Shown piece after piece: positions 24,154 to 36,877 of a stretch of DNA of 64,000 bases. The notes under the pieces were generated by a model that worked only from the letters and a program-made list of their open reading frames with translations, was not told where the DNA came from and did no database searches. The position numbers and the translations under genes were made by a program. This stretch comes from Stropharia rugosoannulata (lineage: Eukaryota > Basidiomycota > Agaricomycetes > Agaricales > Strophariaceae). Location: positions 1,612,001 through 1,676,000 of the forward strand of contig JANCIK010000010.1 in NCBI GenBank assembly GCA_028532985.1, in the 5' to 3' direction. Every line of letters starts with the position of its first letter. Positions within the stretch are counted from its first letter, which is position 1.

Positions 24154-25607
24154 ATGTCTTCCTCGTCGTCACAATATGTTCGCGTACAATTGGCTCCGAA
24201 GGCCGGATTCTGTGTCAAGTCTACCACTCTTACACCGGCAGTTCTCCCACCACCACCGCAGGCGCCCGCGGCAACGAAAACGTCATCCAACGAGCAGCTA
24301 GAACCGCCACCCAGCCCCATCATAGTCCCCCAAGGGCGCAAAGTCTTTATCAACATCGCATGGGACCCTAATGTGCCCCCGCCACCAGAAGGAACGGAAG
24401 AGGATGTGCGGCGGGCAATGGAGGGCGCAGAAAATGAAGAGGAGAAGGGGTGGTATGTACCTGTGATCGTGTCGCATGCGCGAGAGGACCTCGACAAGGG
24501 TGAGTTGTACCATCCTCTGGGCCATTTTTTTGGTGAACTGACCACCCATGAAGCTGGAAAGCCGTCTTTACTTTTTGATTGTGTCTACAATATTGGGGTC
24601 AAGGCGCGCACACTACGTGATCCAGACTTCAAGATATTTCTGGTTGGTAAGAGCCCTTTCACCAAGGTCTGAAGTATAATAATCCATTTGGCATTAGAAC
24701 TTGCTTTGCAGCGTATCGAAGCGCAGACGGGACTCACTCTTTCGCGGGCGATCGGCACGCCGAACATCGCGAGTAAGGGGAAACTGCTGCCGCGCACCGT
24801 GACGCTGCCCGCGTCCCTGCTCCAGCCAACCCAGGTAAAGCCTACCGCGGAGCCTGGGTCGTCCTTTGCGACTATTTCACCGAAGGGAAATGATACTGGC
24901 TTAAAAAAGACAGCACCTCTAATCCAGGAGATTGACGCCCCATTGCATGCCGAGACACTGGTAGCATCAAAGTCGGGGAAGGACACTGATACATCACTTC
25001 CCGGTCTGAGAGGCATTCTGAAAAAATCCAACACCACCTCGGCCGAAGTTAGTGTTTCTGCTGATGTAGAGGGTGACCCGCTGGCGCCATTGGAATGGGA
25101 CTGGAAGAAGGATGACAAAGGCAGATTGAGAATCGAGATACAATTGGCGGGAATGGTGAGTGCTTTATTCCTGCGTCATATAGAAACAAATGTGGCATGG
25201 CATTTCGACGCCATCACTGTCTTCTTTATCCTAGCATAATACTAACCAGTCCGCAGAGTAAATCACTCATAGGCGCCTCAGAACTTGATGTCAGTCCGCG
25301 GCGCATTGAACTCCGCGTCCCTGGCCGCCCACCCCTCGACATTGACGTGTCGCTTTCGGACGCGGAGATCGTGTCCCGCGTGTCGGGGATATATGCAGAT
25401 GCACTTGAGGAGGTTCAGCTCCGGGCGAAGAAGGCGCGGTCTGCGAGAGAGAAGAGCAATATGAATGATAGTGAAGAGGCCTTGGAAGAGAAAAAGCGCG
25501 CGGCGGGGGAACGCACTCTAACGCTGAAGCGGCAGAGAGACTTTGATGTCGCTGGCGCTGAGGCGGAGTGGAAGGTTGGTGACAGCTGGGTGGTGCTGTA
25601 TGTTTAG
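24154..25607 (+). CDS. PIH1: PIH1-domain protein (Nop17/R2TP-type cochaperone)
   Basis: PIH1 belongs to the R2TP complex, which works with Hsp90 to assemble snoRNPs, RNA polymerases and PIKK kinases. The exons are 24154-24499, 24554-24646, 24698-25155 and 25257-25607, giving 415 residues with exact phases. The PIH domain spans about residues 60-200. Typical elements are KVFINIAWDPNVPPPP, VPVIVSHAREDLDK, FDCVYNIGVKARTLRDPDFK, FLVELALQRIEAQTGL and IGTPNIASKG. A CS-like C-terminal part follows after a linker (RLRIEIQLAGM, SRRIELRVPGRPPL-like strands). The start ATG was chosen because it directly precedes the conserved-looking N-terminus (MSSSSSQYVRVQ). The call rests on several family-specific motifs. 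Confidence 0.92.
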
Positions 25608-27151
25608 ACCTGTTGAAAGGTTTAAAACCTTGATGTTTATGAATGTGGACCCACAAATCCCGGCGCTTACGCTATAGTGCCAGGTTGTTTACCCTCTATG
25701 GCACTACGACCTTTCTTGGTTGAATAATTTACAGCTCTTAAGTCTCGCTTCACAGCAAATCCTCTCAATGCCTTCGAGACCATCCCAAGCTTTAGTTGGT
25801 CAAAGTTGGAAAATCTACCGCATGCTAACGCTCGACTGCCAATCCGACAGGACTTACCACAGTTGCCAACACAGCTCTTACATCACTGTTCAACCAGTTG
25901 AAAGTACCATGACTAGGTACTGCGCCGTCGCCACATCCTCTCTCTGTGCTTGTCACAACAAACACCCATACAGCCTGACCTTACATCACGTTCGCGTATG
26001 GCGTTGTGCGCTGACTGTTGAGGGCAGCTTGTGCCAACGGTTTTGATCACATCCTGATGGAGAGCTAATATGAGGTCGACTTGGGATAATATCAGCTCGT
26101 CATTAACCCGAAGACGCCCGTTTTGTTAAAGCTAATATTGCGAGTGATAACGGCGAAGTACCTGTGGTCATTCAGAGCCTGCAAGATCCCGAAGACCCGG
26201 AGAATGTTTTCGACATACATGGGGAGGGTCTTTAATTTGCCGATCCAGGACCTGCTACTTTGAACCGGAAATTGGGCTATCAAGTACTCGCGGTAAAGAT
26301 AGTCGCCCACCATCACTTCATCTGCGTCACCCGCAGTTTCTTTGAGATTATTTGTTTAAACCACAAACTTTGTGGGGTTGTAAACGGATCGTCGATCACC
26401 GCGTGCCGCCGGAGAAAGTTGACATTGTGGGGAAGGTACGCACCCTTCGCTCGGGTCGCGTCTCCGACGCCGGACAAGGCGTAAATAATTTACAGTCTCC
26501 TTGCATTCGTATGAATCTTGCCATCATGGCCTATCATGGCATCGGGTGGACGAGAGCCACATGTGCCACAAGTACACGTCTACTGCGGTTGACACTCGAA
26601 TACACCGCCGCGGCGTTATTGCTGGCTGTTTTCCCGCCCATTTTGTTCAAAATCAAGATTACGATGTCAGTACCGCCGTGTATTTTCAGAATTGTGTCTT
26701 TCACAATCCACAATTTGCTTTAGCATCAGCTTCCTTTACCCGCAACAGTTTTGGTTTAAAGATTGCGCTTGCAGTGTTGTTGTACTTGGGCGGCCTGATT
26801 GGCTGTGCGGGACCAGAGTAGACTGGTGTGTGAAGGAGAGATCGCGGGCGCCAGCCTGGGCTGTACCGCAGGTCGATAGCCCAGAGCGGCAAGGCGTTCG
26901 GTGGGCGGGGCTACCTGATTCGCGCTGATCGGAATGGCAGCAAGCCGATTGGCTGGGCCGAGCACGTGTGGGGCCTCACGTGCCCGATAATCTGGAGTCA
27001 GACTGAAGGGCGGGACAGATTTGAAAGAGTAACGACAAGAAATGTCGAGTATAAAGACGGCCGAAACTGCCTTTAGATTCCGTACTTCACCTTTCTTTTC
27101 CACTTCCCACCCCCCTGCTGATCCCCCCATCCCCCAGCCGTACCCGCAGAC
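25608..27151. other. 1.5-kb intergenic region with unresolved coding-like stretch
   Basis: The distal part is the promoter of the DAHP synthase gene. 26090-26480 is GC-richer and open in several frames (for example VPVVIQSLQDPEDPENVF), but every frame meets stops and no splice set or family was found. It may be a decayed gene. Two ATTGG (inverted CCAAT) boxes lie at 26798-26802 and 26948-26952. Confidence 0.35.
26963..26982 (+). promoter_or_regulatory. Paired CACGTG E-boxes upstream of DAHP synthase
   Basis: Two perfect CACGTG palindromes at 26963-26968 and 26977-26982 lie about 170-190 bp before the start codon, next to an inverted CCAAT box. In fungi such sites bind bHLH factors (Cbf1/Pho4-like). 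Use here is inferred. Confidence 0.4.
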
Positions 27152-29023
<1,872 letters not shown>

Positions 29024-29678
29024 CGGTTCGGCCAGGGTTCTTTTACCGGTGTGTTAAAAAGTATTTTTTCTCCCTTACCCTCATTTTTTCCGCACACTAT
29101 ACCTTCCCCACCCACGTCCCGTTAGACATACCCCCTCCCCCCTCCTCTTTTACTTCCTGCCTGCCTATCCGCCTGCCCCCTTCAAAAAATACTGTTCTTC
29201 ATAGAACACGATTTTATCTGGTTGCTTGCTATATCTACATCCTCTGCATGCCTATCATGAGCTTCTCATTGTTATCTACCTACCATATCTACTATCCACT
29301 GTCCAATCATATTTAGTATCGTTTTTCATTCTCTCTCGTTCCGTATATTTTGTTTTATCTCTACGGAGTTTAGATGGCGGTAAGTGCACTATTTTCTCTG
29401 TCTGGTGAGGTTTCCAAATATCACACGTCGGTCGCCCCAGGGACCGAAGCGTCCAGACGCACCAATTCGCCTCGCTCCTCAGTAACCGGCAGATTGACTG
29501 AAAAGCAGAAGCTAATAGTTTAATTACTTCGGTCATTTGGAGTAAAACTGTACATATTTGGCAGTGTATGGGCGCTGGCTTCCTAAAATAGACACACTTT
29601 TACCAATCTAACACACGCGCTCTTGCAGAGCGTAGGCGACTCTTACTCTTCGCCTCCATCCATCCATTAATACAGACC
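29024..29678. other. Intergenic, 3' flank of DAHP synthase
   Basis: It begins with pyrimidine-rich sequence that is probably the DAHP synthase 3' UTR. No gene or repeat was recognised before the next start codon. Confidence 0.45.
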
Positions 29679-30681
29679 ATGCTGTCCTACAAAACCTCAG
29701 CCAACTCCCCAATATTCAGGGTCTCCTACCAGGGAACTGTCGAATACCACCCACCGAGATCAATGAAGAGCGGAATGAACGTCTTCCACTTATCACATTA
29801 TCACCATCCCGTCCAGCCTGATAGCGCGCCAAACGCGCATATATGCCTCTCAATTGATCAGGAAGTAGTTAACAAGCAACATGATAGTTTTTTTGGATGT
29901 CATATGCCCCCATCATCGATGGCTGGGCCGCTGCATCCAACAGCCTGCCATCATGCTTGGACTCCAGACAACCATGGATCTCTGCCTCAAGGCTACAGTG
30001 AGACAGAAATGTCAATATATGCTACCTCACAGAACGTGTACGTGCTCCTTGCATCATTTCTTTACTCGACTGACTTGCGTAAATGGCAGGGTGAGGAATA
30101 GTGAACGCAGACGATCGACCTGCTCTGATTCCGCAGCCCTGGCAGGCTTCGAATACCCGGGAGTCAGTGAAATAAACAAGGTTTTAACTGAGCCGTTGCT
30201 CGGATGTATGCCATCTGAAATTCCCAGTCGCGTCACAAAATGCACTGCATATATGCGTACTTCAGGAAGACAAGAAAAAGACCCAAAGGAGGAAATCAAG
30301 ATAGATCCTTCTCTGTTGACGGAGCACGAAAAAATGAACATAGTGATGGCGAAAGATGCTGAAGACGAAGGTCGTTTTTTCGCGTCTGACACGTCCCACG
30401 TAACAAGTTCGCTCGATAGCGACGAGCACGACAGGAAATATATTTCATCCGTTTTGGAGACTTTAAGCCAACATGGCCTGGAACCTATGTCGTTGTTGAC
30501 GACCATACTCGAGAGCACCAACCCTTCGACCCCTCTCTATGCAGAAACAGTCGATGCTTTCAAATCTGAGGACGCGCAAAATATTCGTGACTTGCTTAAC
30601 TTGATCATATCACGGCCTGAAGGCAAGGCGATGGTCAAAACGTGGTTGAAGTCTCCGAATGGCTTGTTCCTTCCCAAGTAG
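29679..30681 (+). CDS. Uncharacterised protein
   Basis: Two exons, 29679-30037 and 30090-30681, with a 52-nt intron, join to 316 residues in frame. No family is recognised. Residues 1-120 are rich in His, Pro and Ser. The C-terminal half is acidic and helical in character (LLTEHEKMNIVMAKDAEDEG, DRKYISSVLETLSQHGLEP, ESTNPSTPLYAETVDAFKSE, IRDLLNLIISRPEGKAMVKT), perhaps a small helical bundle. There is no signal peptide or membrane segment. It converges on RRP42 with about 250 nt between the stops. Confidence 0.65.
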
Positions 30682-30929
30682 CGCTTGAATTTTGTACACA
30701 AAATAAGAATGATGCTGCTACAGCAGGTCCAAGGGGATTGTATGATACTGATATTTCGAATCACTGGAAAAACAACTGCAGATTTATTAGACTCGCACTG
30801 CCACATTTACAAGGATGGTCGTTTTCCTAGAATCGCTGACCCGTTTTAAAGCCGTAATTGCCTGGTTGAGATAGATAACAAATTGTTCACAAATAGCAAA
30901 GACAATGGTAATAGAATGTCGCCTAAATA

Positions 30930-32174
30930 TTAAAATTTTAACTTCTCTTTTAGTTTACCTGCGCTCTCGTCTTGAAGTTTGGTGTTTAATGCTGTGTACA
31001 TCTCTCGTGCATATTTTTCGCCAGCCTACAATGAAATTTGGTGAATGTTAGGTATGTACATATATAAATTATAAATGACCATCCTACACACCTTTAACAA
31101 TTCTGCTAGTTGGGGTGTAGTTAACTCGCCATTCCCGAGTGTCCGCATCCCCTGAACGAAAGGCGTCTGAGGCTTATCAAAGGAAAACATAATCAAAAGG
31201 CGTAGAGGTGTGGCAGCCTCTTCTGCCAGTGTTGCGTCCAAGAAATGCATAAGCTGCACCTGTTCGTCTCGTCAATTTTGGCAAGGTGGAAAGTCAGCAG
31301 GAATGAACGTACGATGTTGAGTGTGACACATAGTGGCCACGCTTCGCGGCCTTCAAGAGGTTCACCTTCGTCCCAATAGTCAGGCAGCTCAAAGTCCGTC
31401 GCCGTGTGGATTTGGCGCGTGTCGAAACCGCTCACGACCTCCTCGTCCACGTCCATATCTCCACCGATGCCTACCTCGGCTGTGGTAGGTGACTTCCCGC
31501 CCACGATCCCAGACGCCGCCGCCTTCGGAGCTTGGTACTCGACGCTGCGCGTCCGCGGGACACGCGTGTCACAGAGAGCCGCGCGGGAAGCCATGAACAA
31601 CGCATCGTGCACGTTACCCGCATCTGCAAGTACAACGAGGTCGATGTGGAGGAGCCACGCCTTCTTGCCTGTGAGGATCGCGAGGTTGGCGGGATGCAGT
31701 GAGCGGTGCGATAGCGTCTCGTGCACGACGGTCGTAAGGTCGTACGAGAGGTCATCGAGCGCGCCCGGCGCAAGGTGGGGGTACGCCGCGGGAGAACTAC
31801 CTTGCAGGGGCAGGGGTCAGTATACATGCTTCTTGTTAGTGAAGCGGCGCGAGGGGAGGGCCGAGGGAGAGACTAGGGACATACCAGCTTACGGTGCATG
31901 AGATGCGTCCGCCATCGACGCCGCTCCCACCAGGCTCAATTGTTTCTACTTCCAGCTTTGTGGCAGCGAGCACCTCTGTTCCACCAGAACCATCGTGTGG
32001 ATTACGCCCGATGCTTAGGCGGGCGCTGCCGTTTGCGAGCGGGGCAACTCCCGTCTCCAGCGCGATGTTGCGAAAATCGTATAGCGAGCGGCCATCGGCA
32101 CGCGACGGCGGATTCGCGACAATCCCAGCTAGGATATATGACCGCTCGGCTTTTGATATAGATGTTGAGGTCAT
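30930..32174 (-). CDS. RRP42: Exosome complex component RRP42 (RNase PH-like)
   Basis: RRP42 is one of the six RNase PH-type ring subunits of the RNA exosome, which degrades and processes RNA in nucleus and cytoplasm. The exons are 32174-31885, 31796-31313, 31259-31092 and 31025-30930, giving 345 residues in frame. Motifs are SYILAGIVANPPSRADGR, IALETGVAPLANGSARLS, TEVLAATKLEVE, SPAAYPHLAPGA, HPANLAILTGKKAWLLHID and GNVHDALFMASRAALCD. The protein is longer than most RRP42 proteins because of an acidic insertion of about 50 residues (near residues 190-240, DMDVDEEVV). The catalytic residues of bacterial RNase PH are absent, as is usual in eukaryotic ring subunits. TAF8 lies 377 nt upstream on the same strand. 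Confidence 0.92.
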
Positions 32175-32551
32175 CGATGGAAACTGTAGTAGTAGTGGTG
32201 GTGTGGATGCAAGCAGTTGGAACGCGCTAAATTTCGCGGCGCCAAATAATTTGGTCACTTTTCCTCATTTGGATCGCATGTAAATTGAAACCATGATCGC
32301 TGAGTATGTACAGCAGTCTAAGAAATATTGGTTGTACAAGTCTACTACGTCCAAATATCATCTATTATGCCCTGACTACACATAGTAATGAACGGAACAA
32401 CCAAGATCTGGAGGAGCCTCTGTCATAGTAGAGAAAAGGATATAATAAAGTTAACATCAATATGAGAGCACGACAGCAAAGAACATAAGAGGAAAGAAAC
32501 AGAGCACCAGAACAACAACAGGGCTATCAGATCAATGAGATACAAGCACCA
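32175..32551. other. Intergenic between TAF8 stop and RRP42 start
   Basis: It holds the TAF8 3' end and the RRP42 promoter. No element was identified. Confidence 0.5.
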
Positions 32552-34525
32552 TCATTTGTTGCCCTTAATTCTGGATACGGAAGACAAAGATATCACTCCG
32601 CTCCCGCCAGCCTGTAAGCTCCCCATGCGGTTTCTACTTCGCGCAGTTGATGGGTTTACAGGGACCCTGAAGTCTTTAGCGTCGTAATCCCATGTCGCAT
32701 ACAATCGTGCATCAGGTAAGATAGTCTTGACAGGAGACTCTTTCCCGTTCGCTGTAGGCGTTTCTTTGGGCTTAGGTGGTATCTGCGATGGGACGGCGCC
32801 GTCGGGACCAGCCAAAGGATTAGCATTCCAGGGAGCTGCGATGCCATTTCCATAGAGCAGGGGCTTGGTTCCCCGATGGAGGACAGGCGGATGCGATAAG
32901 CGACTCGTCCGCGTAAGGATCGTAGGCTATACAAAAAGTAAGACTGGCGAAGCTCCGGCGAAATAGCATGGCTCAATAGGAAAATACACACCGGAAGAAT
33001 GTGCCTAGCGAGATCCGGTATTCGTGAAGTCTGCTGGCTAATGAAGGGCGCGATACGTTCAATCCCGGAGACAGGCCGTGATACTGTCGGAGGTAATTTT
33101 ATATCCTTGTCTGCCCCATCCTTACTGCCAGATGCATCACTAATAGCGATAGGATACGAAGGTTGGATGGTAGCAACTCGAGGAGGACAGGGTCCTACAC
33201 TCCCGAAAACGGTATCTGCAGGGGTCCACCTCACGTTTGTTTGAGCCTGATGAATCAGCGCCATGGCGACCTTATGCCGCGAGGGGTTCAGAGGAGGAAG
33301 TTCAGTAGGAGGCGGGTGAGTGAGAATATAATGATAAGCCGCAAGGAGGGATGGCTCGACCTGGGGAGTAGGCAAAGAAGTTTGCCGAGACTGAGAAGAC
33401 AATGAGGGCGGCATTGCAGGGAGATGCCATTCAGGAACAGATGAGAGTGTCGACTGGGAGTAAGGAACTTGGACTAATATATCAGAGGCTGCGGCGGACG
33501 TTAGAGACTGAGAAAGTGTTGTTACAGGTTGTTTTTCTGGTGCAGTATCTGGGATCTGTAGAGGTGTCGGCATCGTATGCGGTGCAATTTGCGGAGGGAG
33601 TGGCACGTCTGACGTGGAGGCAGGTATATCGTCGGATAAAGTGGGGAAAGGAGGTAAAAAGCCTGGTATATGTTCTGGGGGTTCCCAGTTCGAGACACGC
33701 GCCCGTTTTCGACTCGGTGATGATGGATTCGAAATGGGAGATAGTGGTAGAGGTGGCGTAGACGGCCGCGGTAGTGGCCTTTTGTGCCTTTCGTGGGCAG
33801 ACGACTCCTGCCCGTCATCGTCAGTTAGATGCATCCGGTCTTCTTCAATGTCATCGTGCCCGTTCTGTATCCCTGTATCCTGTTTCGTAGTCTCAACTTC
33901 GGAGTTTTCCGACTCTTCCTCGTCGCTTTCCTCCTCCTCAATGGAGGGAGTGGGTACGCGCATATACTGCAACGCGATGGCATCATCGTGGTCCTGGCGA
34001 AGTCCCTCCGACAGTTGTGCTGAAACATATGAGACAAATGGAGAAATTCGCAACGATCAACATACATTGAAACTCATGGAGATCCTCTACCCGTCTGGTT
34101 GAATACAATGCATATCTGTTGAGCTCTTTTCCTTCACTGACACAGTAGTCGCTGAGCTCCTCGATGTCTACGCCAAGTTCATTAAGTGCGCCTATAGCAT
34201 CATGCACGGTGAGTCCTGTCCGTCCCGCATGTTGTGCATATTTTGCGCACGTCGACGTTAGCAGCGAGAGGTAGCGCGAGAGCAGATCTGTGAGGACAGA
34301 AGATGCCTGGGATGAGGAGCGAGAGAAAGCATGGGCATGGAGAGTGCGTTGCGTCGCCGACTCAAGTAGTTTGTACGCGCCGCTGTCCATATGGTCGGCG
34401 ACGGTGGGGGCGGCTGCAATGTCGATGTCGTCGCCGGCAGTAAGCGTGCCCACTGCCAGACGCCGCTGAATTAGAATATTCCCACAGTCTCATAAACATG
34501 ACAAACCGGTTTCACATAAAGTCAT
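32552..34525 (-). CDS. TAF8: TFIID subunit TAF8-like (histone-fold, bromodomain-associated)
   Basis: TAF8 pairs with TAF10 in the general transcription factor TFIID. Resolved exons are 34452-34066, 34019-32992 and 32926-32552. A small first exon at 34525-34507 (ATG, 19 nt, 54-nt intron) gives 602 residues in frame. A start at 34553 with a longer intron also works, so the N-terminus is uncertain. The bromodomain-associated histone fold lies at about residues 20-125 (KLLESATQRTLHAHAF, VHDAIGALNELGVDIEELSD). An acidic stretch follows, then the TAF8 C-terminal signature PPEHIPGFLPPFP near residue 250, then a long Pro/Ser-rich tail. The start is almost back to back with the SRAP gene. Confidence 0.82.
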
Positions 34526-34551
34526 AACCAGTCTTGAACGTTTGAACCACC

Positions 34552-35975
34552 ATGTGTGGACGCTTTTCTCTTCGGCTCAACGTACGCAATCACTCTCTGC
34601 TGAAGGAATCGCGGCTCAAAATTTAGCAGCATGATGAAATTCAGCAGTTAAATGGCTACGATGTCGACATCGAAGAATGGGAGAATGAGGACGCTTTTGT
34701 ACCGCGATACAACATTGCTCCACGTACTCAAGTGCCTGTCATTCGTCATCCCAATTCTGTTGCCGATTTTGGGCGAAATCCAGAATCCATAATCATGCAG
34801 ACTATGAAATGGGGACTTGTCCCACATTGGAGTAAGTTCGAAGACAAATCGTTGAACACAACCAACGCTCGGTCCGAGAATCTTGTTGACGGCGGCGGGA
34901 TGTGGGCTAGCATTAAAGGCAAGAATAGATGTGCTATCCCCTGTCAAGGGTAGGAATCCTCATGAACGGGTTGTATATTACCGAGATTCATTTGAAGTTG
35001 GGTAGCTATTACGAATGGTTGGCAAAAGGAAAAGATAAACTACCACACTTCACGAAGAGGAAAGACGGAAAGCTGTTGCTTCTTGCGGGTTTATATGACT
35101 CAGTGGTATTGGATGGTAAACGACTCCGGCCGGAATATTTTGAAGGGTTCTCATGTTGTTCGGATAGGCAAACCCCTCTGGACATGCACTATCGTCACTA
35201 CCGACGCGAACAAGGAATTTTCCTGGCTTCACGATCGTCAACCTGTTTTTCTTTCGAATAAGGACGCTCTTTTGAGGTGGCTTGATACGTCCTCGCAGAC
35301 CTGGACACCTGAATTGACAAAAATGGTTCAACCTTACAACGACCCTTCTGCTCCGTTAATATGGTGATCTTCTTGTTGCATTGAAGTCATCAAATATTAA
35401 TCTTACCCATAGCTATGCAGTGCCAAAAGAAATTGGCAAGGTGGGGAAGGAGTCACCGACCTTCATTGAGCCCATCGCCACTCGCGAAGATGGCATAAAA
35501 GCCATGTTCTCGAAGCAAACGCCATCTGCACAATATCAAGCCAGTTCCCGAAAGCGTGAATTGGAAAAATCCCCTTCGCTACCTATAGAACATGAGGGAG
35601 ATGATAATCCAATGATTGTGGGATCAAGCCGTAGCCATGAGAATAAGCGCCCAAAGCTCAGCGATCCCGACGAAGTAAGCACCTTAATATGTCCTCCAAG
35701 TGACCATTCTTATATCACGACATTATCAATTAGGAGGATACTAAGAATTTTTTTACTGAAAACCCTAACAAAACGAGTCAAAGAGCGAAGGAAGTCAAAA
35801 ACCTATCGCCTAAAAAATTGAAGGCGGACAATCCCGTAATAAAGAAGGAAGAAGGCTTAGATAAGGTAATCTCTTTATTAGGACACCGTAAGCGCCATTC
35901 TCACACATTTGGATATCATCATCGTTTCAGCAGGTTGTCGCTACTACGCTCGATGCATTTTTTCAGAAAAGTTGA
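34552..35975 (+). CDS. SRAP-domain DNA-protein crosslink sensor (HMCES/YedK family)
   Basis: SRAP proteins trap abasic sites in single-stranded DNA through Cys2. Seven exons, 34552-34581, 34627-34949, 35006-35115, 35168-35363, 35413-35674, 35734-35865 and 35931-35975, give 365 residues with exact phases. The start is fixed by MCGRFSLRLN, whose Cys becomes the N-terminal nucleophile. Further motifs are YNIAPRTQVPVI, MKWGLVPHWSK, NARSENL, GYYEWLAKG (with the catalytic Glu), TTDANKEFSWLHDRQPV (with the catalytic His). After residue 225 comes a disordered basic tail (KRPKLSDPDE, KKLKADNPVIKKEE). The 45-nt last exon encodes TTLDAFFQKS, a PIP-box-like end that could bind PCNA. It acts in the nucleus at replication forks by family knowledge. 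Confidence 0.92.
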
Positions 35976-36021
35976 TTATACGAGACATACAAGAGACATA
36001 CATATTCTTTTATTTGGTAAG

Positions 36022-36360
36022 TCATTCTGTTGAAGAACCCAGTACAACACCGCAAAGGCATCCACCTCCACCATCAGGCATTAACTCACTATCAGCTATG
36101 GTCCCAAAAAACCGTAATGCGACCATCGTTACAGGCTCGGCAAACGTAGTAATCAAGGTCCCATGACTGGTGGCGAAGGCACGACGTTGGCCGTTGGGGT
36201 TTCCGTGATTATCATCAGATGGTTTGTTTTCGTATCTGTGACACACGCAGTTATCGCTGTCCTCTGAGTGTGTGCTATTGCACACTAGGATAGCTCCACA
36301 ACCTAGGCGGGTAACTCGGCCCAGTTGAGTGGGAGGTTGACTGAGGTTTACCGCGCTCAT
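36022..36360 (-). CDS. Possible small uncharacterised protein
   Basis: An ATG at 36360 opens a 112-codon frame with several Cys (VCNSTHSEDSDNCVCHRY, GGCLCGVV) and no known domain. A strong TATATAAAG lies about 140 bp upstream. Another ATG (36472 region) precedes a GTTAGT donor, but I could not splice it to this frame without a stop. It could be real or chance. Confidence 0.25.
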   Translation of the reverse strand: MSAVNLSQPPTQLGRVTRLGCGAILVCNSTHSEDSDNCVCHRYENKPSDDNHGNPNGQRRAFATSHGTLITTFAEPVTMVALRFFGTIADSELMPDGGGGCLCGVVLGSSTE

Positions 36361-36501
36361 GGAAGATTCGACGTTACACAATCAACTGCTCTGCAAGTTT
36401 TGTGTCAGTGCTACGGACCATTAATCGTGAACAAGTTTTGTCACTAACCTGAGAGTGTAGAACTCGCGGCCGACCAGTACTCATCGATTGTCCCTTCCTG
36501 T

Positions 36502-36510
36502 CTTTATATA
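36502..36510 (-). promoter_or_regulatory. TATA box candidate
   Basis: TATATAAAG reads on the minus strand about 30 bp before an ATG. It is the clearest TATA element I noticed in the window, yet the gene it would serve is unresolved. Confidence 0.35.
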
Positions 36511-36877
36511 CCTCCCAAGTTTTCTAATTTCGCCGCACACGTTTCGATAATCAGGCCATCGCAAGTTGTTCTTTAGTTTTTTAAATATACACCCTATTCA
36601 TTTATTTAAAAAGTACTTTCAGTGTGTATAGCCATGAGGCCTTTTCAACTTCACATTGGGACACCCGATTGAGGCATTCAGATCGCCTTAGGCAGACGCA
36701 GTATGGTCAGCTGAACTACAACTATATTCTGATTGTTTGTGTCCGTCCTGTTCCATCTACTTAGCTACGAATTCCCGTCTCAAATGGTCCAGCATAGGTC
36801 GAAACTCGAAGGAGAAACACCTGTCTTCGTATATGTAGACAGATCATTCGAAAGAGTTTATTGAAAGGAATTCTATG

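Larger units (their letters stand above)
35976..36877. other. Region between SRAP and NLR 3' ends
   Basis: A 0.9-kb interval. It contains one low-confidence minus-strand open frame (36360-36022) and a perfect TATATAAAG on the minus strand at 36502-36510, which suggests a small transcribed unit. See the separate entry. Confidence 0.35.

Noticed and set aside
33402..34102. Long plus-strand open frames opposite TAF8
   Set aside because: They are shadows of the Ser/Pro-rich TAF8 coding strand, with low-complexity translations and no family motifs.
34453..34453. TAF8 starting at the GTG codon at 34453
   Set aside because: Not an ATG; a 19-nt upstream exon with a normal 54-nt intron supplies an ATG in frame.
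36022..36381. Start of the small frame at 36381
   Set aside because: The codon there is TTG; the first ATG is 36360, and a stop lies just upstream.
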